Shown here: one piece after another, positions 33,192-43,200 of the stretch | How positions within the stretch are numbered: position 1 is the first letter of the stretch | Layout of the letters: each line of letters begins with the position of its first letter | DNA from: Giardia muris | Taxonomy: Eukaryota > Fornicata > Diplomonadida > Hexamitidae | Assembly: GCA_006247105.1 (NCBI GenBank) | Contig: CM016926.1 | Span: 1,240,001 to 1,304,000, forward strand | Reading direction: 5' to 3' | Length of the DNA: 64,000 nucleotides | Translations under genes and position numbers: made by a program | Notes under the pieces: model-generated | What the model saw: the letters and a program-made list of their open reading frames with translations, nothing else | Databases searched by the model: none | What the model was told of the DNA's origin: nothing

Positions 33192-33975
33192 GGGTGAAGA
33201 GGAAGGTGGGTAAGAAGTCCAACATATCGCTTGTTGCCATTCCCATAGAGAACCTATCAAATGCCATACATGCAGCGGAACGAACTGCATAACAAGCGCG
33301 TTGACAAGCCAACACGACGTCTTCTGAGGTACAAAGAAGACTTAAGAGGCAACCGGCAAGAACGTCACCTTGGCCGGAGGCGCGTTTTGGTTGAGAAGGT
33401 TCACGAACAAGAACCATCCTTGATTCAGTATTCGAGGCGATAACGTCTTGAGGCCCTTTGACGATGAGGGTGCATCGCAACTTCTTAGCCACATCTAAGA
33501 CGGCCGTCAGGTAGGTGTCGGAATTGCAAGGAGGGGTCTCTTGACCGAAGATCTGTCTATAGATGCGTGAGAACTCACGCATGTTCGGTGTTAATACTAC
33601 TCTACACGTTTCCAAGACCTGGATATACCGATCCAGATTCCGTAAGAGAAGGGTCAGTCCATCTGCGTCTATGACTAAGGGCATTCGTGGTTGAATCGAG
33701 TTCATAACGGTTATGAAGATCTCTTCAGCCTTAGAAGTCACGTCCAAGCCTGGACCGACTAGCATAGCGTTGAAATGGAATTGCCTCCACGCTCCCATGA
33801 AGTCCGAGACGATGAATTCTGGAGAGTTCATAGCAATGACTTGTGTGTTCCCATGCGCAAGGATGAAGCAGTAATCGGCCCCCGCCCGGATGCAGGCTCG
33901 GCCGGCGTAAATCGCCGCTCCATGGTACTTGTCCGACCCACAGACCAGGAGTGGCCGACCATTATCTCCCTTCAT
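33142..33975 (-). CDS. ATP/ADP-dependent NAD(P)H-hydrate dehydratase (YjeF C-terminal/CARKD family)
   Basis: Repairs damaged NADH/NADPH hydrates in a nucleotide-dependent reaction. It has a ribokinase-like fold. Seen in order: LLVCGSDKYHGAAIYAGRACIRAGAD near the start, AMLVGPGLD (about 70), PLVIDADGLTLL (about 100), VVLTPNMREFSRI (about 125), CTLIVKGPQDVIAS (about 170) and SGQGDVLAGCLLSLL (about 203, with the catalytic Asp of GxGDxLAG). Many bacterial relatives fuse this domain to an epimerase; here the 277 residues carry only the dehydratase. The product starts at the ATG at 33975; a TTG two codons upstream is not needed. Its start is 11 bp from the divergent neighbour and its 3' end overlaps the convergent orphan by 50 bp. 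Confidence 0.88.
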   Translation of the reverse strand: MKGDNGRPLLVCGSDKYHGAAIYAGRACIRAGADYCFILAHGNTQVIAMNSPEFIVSDFMGAWRQFHFNAMLVGPGLDVTSKAEEIFITVMNSIQPRMPLVIDADGLTLLLRNLDRYIQVLETCRVVLTPNMREFSRIYRQIFGQETPPCNSDTYLTAVLDVAKKLRCTLIVKGPQDVIASNTESRMVLVREPSQPKRASGQGDVLAGCLLSLLCTSEDVVLACQRACYAVRSAACMAFDRFSMGMATSDMLDFLPTFLFTPNSPGGDAPPMIAEAN

Positions 33976-33986
33976 CTCCAATAATA

Positions 33987-35987
33987 ATGACAGATTGGAA
34001 GGACAGGACCGAGGCCTACTTTGCCGCCGCTAAGGCCCTATCTCCGCGGCCCTACGTCAAAGTGGATAGCCTCACGATATGTGAGGCGACTCGGGTGGCT
34101 CAACATAACGATCAGGGGCTCGATTGCATCCCCGAGCTTCGGCTAAAGGCTCCACGTTTACAGCTTCATGAGCTTCTAACTGAGATACCTCCTGAACACG
34201 TCGTCTATGGGTTGCTCCTGGATATGCATTGCATGTTTCAATCGATGTCTCCATTAACTTTCTTCTATCATGGGGTTGTCGAGCGCGCAGTCGAGCTTTT
34301 GCGTGAGCTTCCGAGGGGCGAGAGCATAAATCTATTGGCCTACATACGCGCTCACCATCAGCTCTCAGACTCACAACTTTATACCCTTTTCGCTGCCTAT
34401 AGCCTGATTCTGGCGCTAGTCCTTCTGTCCTTACACCGGCAGCAGCTCGGACTAACGTTTTGCAAGCATGGGGAGGACTTCAATCTCGATATCTTCGCCT
34501 TTGCGGATTATATTGGAGCACCAGGGATAGAGAGCTTATTTCGGGACGAATATACGGCAACCTTTCCATATGGGGTATTTCTCGAGGTTCTGGGACTATC
34601 GAAAACGCCACCCGCTTACTATCTCACCTCCCTAGCTGTCCTTATCCGCTTCTGCAATATCGGAATCTTCAATAAGGCTGACCCCAAGACGCTCCTAACC
34701 CTGGTTGGAGACCTCCATGACCTATACCGCCCCTTTGGTTCTAAAGACGTTGCTTGGATCCGCTCAATAGAGAACGATCGGTTTTTCTCTGATTACTTCC
34801 TAGTGGAACGATACCACTCTAAACGATATGCAGCACGTCTGGCTTGCCATGTCGAGTGTCGAACGCTGGTCAGGAAGGATAAGCCAAAGCTATACGTCCC
34901 CAACGACATTGCAGAGGTCCTTCTATCGGCACACAATTACATGCATGCTATTCTTCAAACAGTTGGACAACCCCGTGGGCCAAATGTCTTTAAGGACTCC
35001 TTTTATTGTTCGTCATTGATACACGTGTGCAAGAAGCATGTCAGCATGTTCGAACGGTTGTCTCTCACCTACAATGATGTCGCTGGTCCTCTTAGGTTGC
35101 AGTTCACGGAATACACCCGGCGGCTACTGAAGAAGGTGCCTCAGCCCGCAGTCAGGCTCACGATCAACATTGTCGAGATGCTCGCGCATAGCCTCGCGGA
35201 TATGCATAGCTGTGTCGCACTCTGCAACATCAAGAAGCTGGATCGCGTGATCCGAAAGTTCCTCTTCATGCACTTCAACGTCTGGTTCTCGGAGCTAGAG
35301 AAGGCGCGAGGAGAGGTTGTTATGAGCTTCGGAGGGGACCTGAAGGCAGCTGAGACTTATTATTCCAGGATCATTGTATTCCTTGAATTGATATACATAG
35401 AAGTTGGTCTATTACCAGCGTATCAGCTTTTCCAACGGAATGGCTTGCTGTGTAAGGCGGAGGAGCCGGTCTATTGGCTAATCATGTGTCGTTTAAGCGA
35501 GCGGGCCATAGAGATCTACGAGAAAGCATTGGAGGTGGATCTTGAGTGTCTACAACGCCTGGAGGAATACGAGGATGAAGATTACGTCGGTGAGGCCGAC
35601 TCTATGAGGAGCTTGGACCTGGTGTATGCAATGCATCATCGGCGTTATGAAGAATGTAGAGCCAACCTATGTGCATGCGTCGCAGATCCTGAAGCCTTGA
35701 AGGCCATTCAGGTGACGCAAATGGAAGAGGAGAATCTTTTACAGCTATATAGTAGGCATAAGCTTGTCGGCGTGGCCTCCTTACATATCCCAGGGTTCTT
35801 AGGTATGGATCTGCAAGGGTACGATTTGGTCAGGGCTCTGATCGAAGGGGAGTACCCCAAGAGACGACGATGTCCAAAGCGCATTTGGCTCGAGCGTGCC
35901 CTCAAGGAGTACTCATCCCCGCTTGCTAGTTTCACCATCCCACAGACGAAATATTATCGAGGTTTGCTTTGTGATTGGATCCCCTAG
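33987..35987 (+). CDS. Possible NatC auxiliary subunit (NAA35/MAK10-like) helical protein
   Basis: A 666-residue, mostly helical protein without signal or membrane segments. The opening (DWKDRTEAYFAAAKALSPRP, then VKVDSLTICEATRV) resembles the start of MAK10/NAA35, which has 'D-I-T-x-x-F-x-x-A-x-x-L-x-x-G-E-x-V-x-x-x-x-F-S-L-x-E-A', followed by a region of alternating helices, and the length fits (about 700). However, the diagnostic MDPKMDxG motif is replaced by NDQGLD, so the call rests on weak similarity. NAA35 anchors the NatC N-terminal acetyltransferase to ribosomes. If wrong, this is an orphan helical protein. The ATG at 33987 follows ataata and is 11 bp from the divergent gene; an ATG at 33951 would overlap that gene and is not used. 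Confidence 0.4.
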   Translation: MTDWKDRTEAYFAAAKALSPRPYVKVDSLTICEATRVAQHNDQGLDCIPELRLKAPRLQLHELLTEIPPEHVVYGLLLDMHCMFQSMSPLTFFYHGVVERAVELLRELPRGESINLLAYIRAHHQLSDSQLYTLFAAYSLILALVLLSLHRQQLGLTFCKHGEDFNLDIFAFADYIGAPGIESLFRDEYTATFPYGVFLEVLGLSKTPPAYYLTSLAVLIRFCNIGIFNKADPKTLLTLVGDLHDLYRPFGSKDVAWIRSIENDRFFSDYFLVERYHSKRYAARLACHVECRTLVRKDKPKLYVPNDIAEVLLSAHNYMHAILQTVGQPRGPNVFKDSFYCSSLIHVCKKHVSMFERLSLTYNDVAGPLRLQFTEYTRRLLKKVPQPAVRLTINIVEMLAHSLADMHSCVALCNIKKLDRVIRKFLFMHFNVWFSELEKARGEVVMSFGGDLKAAETYYSRIIVFLELIYIEVGLLPAYQLFQRNGLLCKAEEPVYWLIMCRLSERAIEIYEKALEVDLECLQRLEEYEDEDYVGEADSMRSLDLVYAMHHRRYEECRANLCACVADPEALKAIQVTQMEEENLLQLYSRHKLVGVASLHIPGFLGMDLQGYDLVRALIEGEYPKRRRCPKRIWLERALKEYSSPLASFTIPQTKYYRGLLCDWIP

Positions 35988-35993
35988 ACTTAA

Positions 35994-36275
35994 ATGGCCG
36001 ATACCCTTGTTTCTATGGAGACTATAGCGGAGCAGAACTACCTGCTGACGATCCAGACGGGGTTATCCGATCGGCCCGAACGTCTCGAGTTTCCTAGTGA
36101 AGTCCCTCGTCCATTAGGTGCCCCGCCGGTCCTTGTCACTTCCGACACCAACGTCTATCTGGCGCATACGGAGCGTCTTTTAGGAACCCATGTCGCCGTC
36201 CTTGAGGAAACTCTCTTGCCAGTGGATGAGGTGATCGTCTTGACGGTCGCACCTTTGGAGAAGGTAGTGGAGTAA
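35994..36275 (+). CDS. Small hypothetical protein (93 aa)
   Basis: Not recognised. The 93 residues are beta-rich, with strands such as NYLLTIQTGL, GAPPVLVTSDTNVYLA and EVIVLTVAPLEKVVE, and no hydrophobic anchor. This could be a small single-domain subunit of a larger complex. The start follows ttaaATGG, 6 bp after the previous stop. The stop codon TAA is embedded in AGTAAA, which supports it as a real transcription unit. The next gene begins 16 bp later. Confidence 0.6.
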   Translation: MADTLVSMETIAEQNYLLTIQTGLSDRPERLEFPSEVPRPLGAPPVLVTSDTNVYLAHTERLLGTHVAVLEETLLPVDEVIVLTVAPLEKVVE

Positions 36276-36276
36276 A
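36271..36276 (+). promoter_or_regulatory. Polyadenylation signal AGTAAA overlapping the stop
   Basis: AGTAAA contains the TAA stop (36273-36275) of the small upstream gene. This matches the Giardia AGTRAA signal, which frequently overlaps the stop codon. Confidence 0.6.
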
Positions 36277-36291
36277 AAGGAGGTTTATAAG

Positions 36292-37329
36292 ATGTTAATA
36301 AGAGAGCCTGTAAGTATTGGGACACGAGTAGCTCATCCCTCGTTAAGGACGCGTTCTGTTGGTTGCTTCTTCGAGCTGCTATCGGTTCAAGCCAAGTCAT
36401 TGAATCTGGAAGAAAGACTTGATGGTTTGAGGCATGAGATGATACGGTCTTCAGTTATTAGACCAGTAACCGCTCTCTGCAATTATTCACAACTGCTTCT
36501 TGGTACTCGTGAAGGCATATTAACGAATACTAAGGATATAGTATATCGACATCAAACACGGCACGTTGGGGTGACGAAATTAATGGCTTGTGAGGCACTC
36601 ATCGCTATAGCCTTTTATGACGGATGTATAGACCTTCTCGACCCTAAGACCTTTGCTAGACTTCGAAACCTTTCCCTTCCTAATGAGTTTGCAACGGATT
36701 TGATCTTCATTGGGCCAGAAGCATATAAGATATTAGCCATATCAGGGTCATGGGGTGGCTTATATCTCTATGATATCCCACGTGAGACGTTTATCTATAC
36801 TCTTGACCCAATAGATCAATTAGAGCATCAGAGAACAACACTCGCTTTATGGGATCGAACAGGTTCACTCTATCAAGCTTCAAACGGTATAGTATCCCTT
36901 TTTGACTTACGATCATCATCCTCACCCATCAAAACCTATTCTTGGCCCAATGATAAGGCCACTTGTATTACTATCGCCATGAAAGATGAACTTGTCGTAG
37001 GATTAGGTTCATCAGCCCTTTCAATTATCTCATCTAAGACTGGACGTGAACGCTTAGCCCTTCTTCACCCAGATCCACCCTTCCAACTCGCCATGGTTAG
37101 CAGCTACTTGATTAGTGGGAGTAGAAGGCGTCTATGTTATCTCGATATGAAAGTTGGAGAACATAATCCAACTAGAATAATTCCCCTTGATCACCCTTTG
37201 GCTTCCTTCGCCCCTGGCCTCAACAATACTCTAACCATAGGCCTAAGGACTGGCCATTGCATCCTTCTTGGTGGTACTGGCGCTGGTGATGATGAGAAGA
37301 TGCGAGCCGGTATAAACGCCACTATCTGA
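36292..37329 (+). CDS. WD40-like beta-propeller protein
   Basis: The 345 residues have repeated four-strand blade patterns with loose WD-type signatures: LLLGTREGILTN, LIAIAFYDGCIDLLDPKT (about 100), WGGLYLYDIPRETFIYTL (about 163) and NGIVSLFDLRSSSSPIKTYSW (about 202), the last being a classical D-L-R blade end. WD proteins are protein-interaction platforms; no subfamily is evident. The gene is visibly richer in A/T and less codon-biased than neighbours such as AdhE, suggesting low expression. The ATG at 36292 is preceded by aggtttataag. Confidence 0.65.
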   Translation: MLIREPVSIGTRVAHPSLRTRSVGCFFELLSVQAKSLNLEERLDGLRHEMIRSSVIRPVTALCNYSQLLLGTREGILTNTKDIVYRHQTRHVGVTKLMACEALIAIAFYDGCIDLLDPKTFARLRNLSLPNEFATDLIFIGPEAYKILAISGSWGGLYLYDIPRETFIYTLDPIDQLEHQRTTLALWDRTGSLYQASNGIVSLFDLRSSSSPIKTYSWPNDKATCITIAMKDELVVGLGSSALSIISSKTGRERLALLHPDPPFQLAMVSSYLISGSRRRLCYLDMKVGEHNPTRIIPLDHPLASFAPGLNNTLTIGLRTGHCILLGGTGAGDDEKMRAGINATI

Positions 37330-37448
37330 ACCCTTAAAGGGAAAGACGAGTGTTATCTCTTTCGTGTGTCAAGTGCATTGGTCTCTTGCTTGGGCGTAGA
37401 ATACGCGCACCTTGGCGTTTTCCCACGTTTCTACGGGTCCCGCAATAA

Positions 37449-40115
37449 ATGAGTCTTGAGAACTTCGACTTTGCACAGAGTCTGGTCCAGAACGAGGATG
37501 ACCTCAACGCGTTGTTCGACCGCGTCGAGAAGGCCTCCGAGGCCTTCAAGAAGCTCGATCAAGCCCAGGTCGACAAGATCTTCTACGCTGCCGCATATGC
37601 TGCGTCGAACCAGCGTATTCCTCTCGCACGCATGGCAGTCGAGGAGACCGGGATGGGTGTTGTCGAGGACAAGGTCATCAAGAACATGTTCAGCTCCGAG
37701 TACATCTACAACAAGTTCAAGGGGATGAAGACCGCTGGGATCATCGATGACGATAAGACTGGGAACGTCCAGACCATCGCCGAGCCCCTCGGGATCCTCG
37801 CCGGGATTGTTCCGACGACCAACCCGACATCGACGGCCATCTTCAAGTGCTTGATCTCCCTCAAGACGCGTAACTGCATCATTTTCTCCCCGCACTTCCG
37901 TGCGACAAAGTCGACGATTGAGGCTGCTCGCGTCGTCCGCGACGCAGCGATCCGTGCCGGCGCCCCCCGCGACTGTATCGCTTGGATCACTCACCCCTCC
38001 GTCGACCTCGCCATCTCCCTCATGAAGCATCCGAAGACGTCCTGCATCCTCGCGACTGGCGGCCCGAAGATGGTCTGGCAAGCCTATTCGTCCGGAAACC
38101 CCTCGATCGGCGTCGGCCCGGGGAACGTCCCCGCCCTTATCGACGAGACGTGTGATTACCGCGCGGCAGTCAGCCACGTGATTGGCTCCAAGACGTTCGA
38201 CAATGGCGTCGTCTGCGCCTCCGAGCAGGCGATCATCTGCGCAAATCGGGACGTCTACGACAAGTGTCTTAAGGAGCTCATGTACCGCGGCTGCTACATC
38301 CTCTCGGCCGAGGAGAAGGCGAGGGTCAACGACGTCGTCATGCCCGTCGACGCGAAGAGCGGCGAGCGCATGCTCAACGCGGGGATTGTCGGGATCAACG
38401 CCCGCATCATCGCGGAGAAGGCTGGGGTTATCGTCCCGAAGGAGTGCCGCTGCCGCTGCATCGTTGGGGAGTTCGACCACGTCGGGATGGACGAGCCGAT
38501 GTCTCGGGAGAAGCTGTCTCCAGTCCTCGGGATATACTGCGCTAACAGCTTCGAGGACGCTGTCGACGTCTGCGGTAAGATGATCGACATGGGAGGTGCG
38601 GGGCACACGGCTGCGATCCACACGGCGCCGGATCGCAAGGACCGGATCGAATACTTCGCACACAGGATCCGTGCGGGGCGCATCGTCGTCAACACCCCTT
38701 CAACGTTCGGTGGCATCGGTGACCTCTATAACTTCGCAATCGATCCGACGATGACGATCGGGTGCGGGTCGTACGGAAAGAATGCGGTTAGTGAGAACGT
38801 CCAGCCGAAGCACCTCCTGAACTACAAGAAGGTCTCAATTGTCCGCCAGAACCCGCTCTGGTTCAAGGTTCCGCCCGCGATGCACTTCGGAGAGGGTGCC
38901 CTCGAGAAGGGGATTGAGGACCTCATCCGCAAGGGCTTCCGCCGCGCGTACATCATCACGGACAAGTTCCTTCATGACCAGGGCTACACCGCGCGCATCA
39001 CCGAGCCACTCGAGGCTGCGGGTGTCACCGTTCGCCTCTTCACGGATGTCCTTCCGGATCCTGACCTGACTACGTGCCACAAGTCGCTTGCGGAGGTCCA
39101 CGAGTTCAAGCCGGACGTCATGCTTGGGCTTGGTGGAGGGTCAGCGATGGACCTGATGAAGATGGTCCGTCTCCTTTATGAGCACGGGACAGTTGACTTT
39201 GTCGGGCTCGCCCAGCGCTTTATGGACATTCGGAAGCGCATCTATGTTTACCCCGAGTGCAATAACCTGAAGCACGTCAAGACGTACTCGGTCGCGATCC
39301 CGACGACGTCCGGGACAGGCTCTGAGATGACGTCCTTCGCGGTCATCACGGACGACAAGGAGGGTGTCAAGTACCCGCTAGCGGACTACCAGCTGATGTG
39401 CCACATGGCCATCGTTGAGACCTCGCTCGTCTACTCGATGCCGGCCTTCCTTACGGCCTGGACGGGTGTCGACGCCTTGACTCATGCGATCGAGGCGTAC
39501 GTTTCCGTCCTTGCGACGGAGTATACGATGCCGCTGTCCCTGAGGGCGATCAAGACGATCTTCGAGCACCTTGGGAACTCCGTCACGACGGGAGACCAGG
39601 AGGCGCGCAGGGAGGTCCACATCGCCGCCTCGATCGCGGGTATTGCGTTCAACAACGGGTTCCTCGGGATCTGCCACTCGATGGCCCACAAGCTCGGGCA
39701 GAAGTACCACATCCCGCATGGGCTCGCGAACGCGATCATGCTCCAGCACACGATCCGCTTCAACGCCGTTGAGGATCCGACTAAGATGGCCGTCTTCCCG
39801 CAGTATCTCTACCCGGTCTCTGCGAAGCGCTATGGTGAGATTTGTGACTACTGTGGATTCACCTCTCCCAACGATGGGAAGACGGACATGGAGAAGGTCG
39901 AGATCCTTTGTGAGAAGATCTCCGAGCTCTACGACGTCGTCGGGATCAAGCCGCGCATCCGTGACTGCCGCAACGCCCCGTCCGAGTCCGAGTATCTGTC
40001 TGACGAGGCTCTAGACTACCTCGCCTACCATGCGTTCGATGACCAGTGCACTGGTGCCAATCCGCGTTATCCTCTCATCTCCGAGTTGAAGGAGCTTCTT
40101 CGTGCTGCTTGGTAA
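37449..40115 (+). CDS. adhE: Bifunctional acetaldehyde-CoA/alcohol dehydrogenase AdhE
   Basis: AdhE reduces acetyl-CoA to acetaldehyde and then ethanol, regenerating NAD+ in fermentative metabolism. The 888-residue product is full length for a fused enzyme. The N-terminal aldehyde dehydrogenase half (about 1-440) has GIVPTTNPTST (about 118), PKTSCILATGGPKMV (about 195), GVGPGNVPA (about 219) and the catalytic Cys in NGVVCASEQAI (about 255). The C-terminal iron-dependent alcohol dehydrogenase half (about 460-888) has DVMLGLGGGSAMDLMK (about 556), AIPTTSGTGSEMTSFAVI (about 617) and the iron-binding GICHSMAHKLG with IPHGLANAI (about 739-762). Strong G/C third-position bias marks a highly expressed gene. 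The 119-bp upstream gap is long for this genome. AdhE of this type is found in Giardia and Entamoeba and is thought to be bacterial in origin. Confidence 0.97.
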   Translation: MSLENFDFAQSLVQNEDDLNALFDRVEKASEAFKKLDQAQVDKIFYAAAYAASNQRIPLARMAVEETGMGVVEDKVIKNMFSSEYIYNKFKGMKTAGIIDDDKTGNVQTIAEPLGILAGIVPTTNPTSTAIFKCLISLKTRNCIIFSPHFRATKSTIEAARVVRDAAIRAGAPRDCIAWITHPSVDLAISLMKHPKTSCILATGGPKMVWQAYSSGNPSIGVGPGNVPALIDETCDYRAAVSHVIGSKTFDNGVVCASEQAIICANRDVYDKCLKELMYRGCYILSAEEKARVNDVVMPVDAKSGERMLNAGIVGINARIIAEKAGVIVPKECRCRCIVGEFDHVGMDEPMSREKLSPVLGIYCANSFEDAVDVCGKMIDMGGAGHTAAIHTAPDRKDRIEYFAHRIRAGRIVVNTPSTFGGIGDLYNFAIDPTMTIGCGSYGKNAVSENVQPKHLLNYKKVSIVRQNPLWFKVPPAMHFGEGALEKGIEDLIRKGFRRAYIITDKFLHDQGYTARITEPLEAAGVTVRLFTDVLPDPDLTTCHKSLAEVHEFKPDVMLGLGGGSAMDLMKMVRLLYEHGTVDFVGLAQRFMDIRKRIYVYPECNNLKHVKTYSVAIPTTSGTGSEMTSFAVITDDKEGVKYPLADYQLMCHMAIVETSLVYSMPAFLTAWTGVDALTHAIEAYVSVLATEYTMPLSLRAIKTIFEHLGNSVTTGDQEARREVHIAASIAGIAFNNGFLGICHSMAHKLGQKYHIPHGLANAIMLQHTIRFNAVEDPTKMAVFPQYLYPVSAKRYGEICDYCGFTSPNDGKTDMEKVEILCEKISELYDVVGIKPRIRDCRNAPSESEYLSDEALDYLAYHAFDDQCTGANPRYPLISELKELLRAAW

Positions 40116-40131
40116 GGCAGAGGGCAATGGT

Positions 40132-40137
40132 AGTGAA
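40132..40137 (+). promoter_or_regulatory. Polyadenylation signal AGTGAA after AdhE
   Basis: AGTGAA lies 16 bases after the AdhE stop (TAA 40113-40115), at the expected distance for the Giardia AGTRAA signal. Confidence 0.55.
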
Positions 40138-40271
40138 TTCTCGTCTATATGTCTTGTCTTAATTATGGGTTATGGTGTGTGATAGATGTACGCTTGCATA
40201 CAGGCGAGCGACGATGGCAGTGTATGATCTAGAAAGGGGAGATAATCGAAGTTATGCAACCCTTTCAAAAA

Positions 40272-43200
40272 ATGTCCAATCCACTAATTCGCGCCTGCCA
40301 TGAAGATAATCTCTCCGCGGCCAAGAAGAACATCTCCTTCGCTCGGCGGCTATCGCAGAGTGGTGAGACAGCGTTGATGACTGCCATCCGTGCGAGAGCT
40401 ACGAGTTGTGTCGAGTTCATGGTGACACATGAGAGTGGAATCTTCTCTAGACACCAAGAGACCGCCCTTATGATCGCGGCGAAGCTGAACTACCCCGAGT
40501 ACGTCAAGCTCCTTTTGAACAGCGAGGGGAAGCTTCACCAGCCATCAGGACTGACTGCTTTGATGTATGCGGCCCAGAGTGGCGCCGTACCCTCCGCCAG
40601 ACTTCTTGTGAAGGTGGAGGCGGGGATGTCATTGAGTAGGGACGTGAGTTTCGATATATTTGAGGGGTCCATCGCCCTCCCAAAGGGGTCAACAGCCTTG
40701 ATGATAGCCGTCATCCACCGACGAAAAGAGCTCATCAGGCTGCTACTTCCCTATGAACAGAAGGTACGAAACGCCATGGGTCGCACGGCACTATACTACG
40801 CACAGGAGACCAAGGATTCGACTATCCTTTCCCTATTTAATCAAGAACAGCATGCCTTCTCAGGCTCAAGCAGCGACGATATAATAGAGATTACGGATAG
40901 CGAAGAGGATGACGGCGAGGACACAGCCAGTGACATGGATGATGATACGGGTGAGTATATGGACGAGGGTAGCGGTCCGGACACGGACGAAGAGGAAGAG
41001 GAGGACGAAGGGAGCAATTCTCCGGCCGAGAGGCTTCTTGAGTTACTCCGCTGCAACCACCGGGAAGAGGCCGTTGAATATGGAAGGGGATACCGGGACT
41101 TCACCCCCTTAATGAAAGGTGCCATCTTAGGCGACGTGAAGCTTGTCGTCGGAAGTCTGCGCCACCTCAAGAAGCATTTCTTCGGGTTGACGGCCCTGAT
41201 GTTGGCGAGCTTCATCAATAACATTGTGGTCCTTCCCCACCTCCGAGCTGAAATGCGGCTCCAGGACGACGACAAGACCACGGCCCTGATGCTCGCCGCA
41301 TCCAATAATTGCGTCGAGTGCGTTAAATTCCTCCTAGATGACGAGGCCGGGATGAAGGAGGCCGATGGGGGAACAGCACTGATGCGAGCGGCCGTTGAGG
41401 GCCATACCGCTTGTATCAAAGTCCTCATAGGGCCAGAAGCCAAGTTGACAGATGATGACGGAAATACAGCTCTGATCTGGGCTGCAATGATGGGACGATC
41501 CCAGGCGGTAGAACTTCTTCGGAAGGATGAACTTGGAATGCAGACGGTTACTGGTATGTCAGCCCTGATGTATGCCGCCGAGCGAGGAAATGCTGACTGT
41601 GTGAAGCTCCTTCTAGACGAAGCTGGGAAGCAGGTTAGTTGCTCTTTCGATTTGCATGGGAGGTACATCCAGAAGGGGATGACCGCGCTCATGCTAGCAG
41701 CTTTTAGCGGGCGAATGAAGGTCCTCACGCTCCTAGCCAGCACGGAGCTCTCCATCCGCGATTCCATGGGGCATGATGCAATTGATTACGCACGCTCATT
41801 CAAGACGGAGGATAGCGATTCCGACCAATCCAGTAAGGAGATGGTCAAATATCTAATGGAACAGCAGAAGATCGTGGAGAAAAGGATGAAGGTGGAGCCC
41901 GAAGTGAGAACCGAGTCAGAGACATCTCCATTAACCTCACCATCACCATCACCTTCAACCTCACTCACAAGCAAGAAGCTTGCACGAACCGTTACCTTTG
42001 CTACAGACGGCAATTCCTTTCTTGACGACCTGGTTGCGGGAAAGAGGATTACTCAGGAGCAGATACGCAACTGCACAACTATCCAGACTGAGGAGGGGCT
42101 TAATTCCTTGATGATTGCCGCATATGCTGGTGCGGACCAGAACATCTCATCCTTGAAGGGGTGGATGCGGGCCAAAAGCACTAGTTACGGGCTAACGGCC
42201 TTGATGTGTGCAGCAGCTTCAAATCAAGTTTCTTCAATATATCGTCTCGGCGACGAAGTTCAGATCATCACTAAAGAGGAGATGAATATCTTAGGCACTC
42301 ATATCCCAGCGGGGGCCACCGCCCTCATCATCGCTATTCTTAGAGGCAATTATCTTGCCTCACTCATCTTACAAAGATCCGAAAGGGATATTAATGACGC
42401 AGCCGGGGTCTCTCCGGCTGACCATGCCCTACGAACTGGAAACTATCATATCCTCGATCTCTTAGTTGACCATCCTATCCCTCAAACCATTACGGGGCAG
42501 ACCCATCTAATGATAGCCGCGGACATGGGGGAGATCGAGCAATTGAAAACCTATACCAAGCAGCTGGGCTGCCAGGACGAATACGGTTGGACGGCCCTGA
42601 TGTATGCCATCAGGGCTGGACATTCCGAGTGTGTTAAGGCTCTTCTGGACGAGATCAATATCTCGAACAATGCCAATGAGACTCCCTTAATGTTTGCAGT
42701 CGTCATGAATCAAAATCCGTACGACTCCCATTTCCGGAAGGAGTACGGGGTCATAGAAGCCATCATACGAAGAATCTCGGTATCCAAGAAGAAAAAGTCC
42801 GATGCGCGCCCGAAACCCACACAGACACCAAAGCATACGCCCACCAGTCAAGATATAGACTCGAAGAACACCAACAGCAGCAACAACGGAAGCAGTATCA
42901 ATGAGATAGAACCAGCGCTCAAGATCTCGAGTATGACTGAGTCAAGAAGTCGGCCCTCCATCGTCTTCGAAAAGGGAGTCTCGACCTGTGAGAATAAAGG
43001 GATAGATGAAGAGAGGGACGACGAGCTCAAGAAGAAGGTATCTGAGCTCACTGAGCAGAATACGACCTTACAACGGACCGTGATCCAACTGAGAGAAGAG
43101 CTGGCCGCTCGTGACGAGAAGCTCCGCCTCCTGACCATCTCAATTCCAGATGTTAAGGAGTATACAACCAAGGACCTCAGTGCTGCCAAACAGAACGTGG

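Noticed and set aside
37431..38663. 410-codon open frame on the minus strand opposite AdhE
   Set aside because: It is a mirror of a highly codon-biased real gene. The peptide is Arg/Asp/Val-rich low complexity with no family features, so it is a shadow.
40841..41767. 308-codon open frame opposite the ankyrin-RING gene
   Set aside because: It is Ser/Arg-rich antisense of ankyrin repeats and acidic linkers; the plus-strand protein is clearly real.
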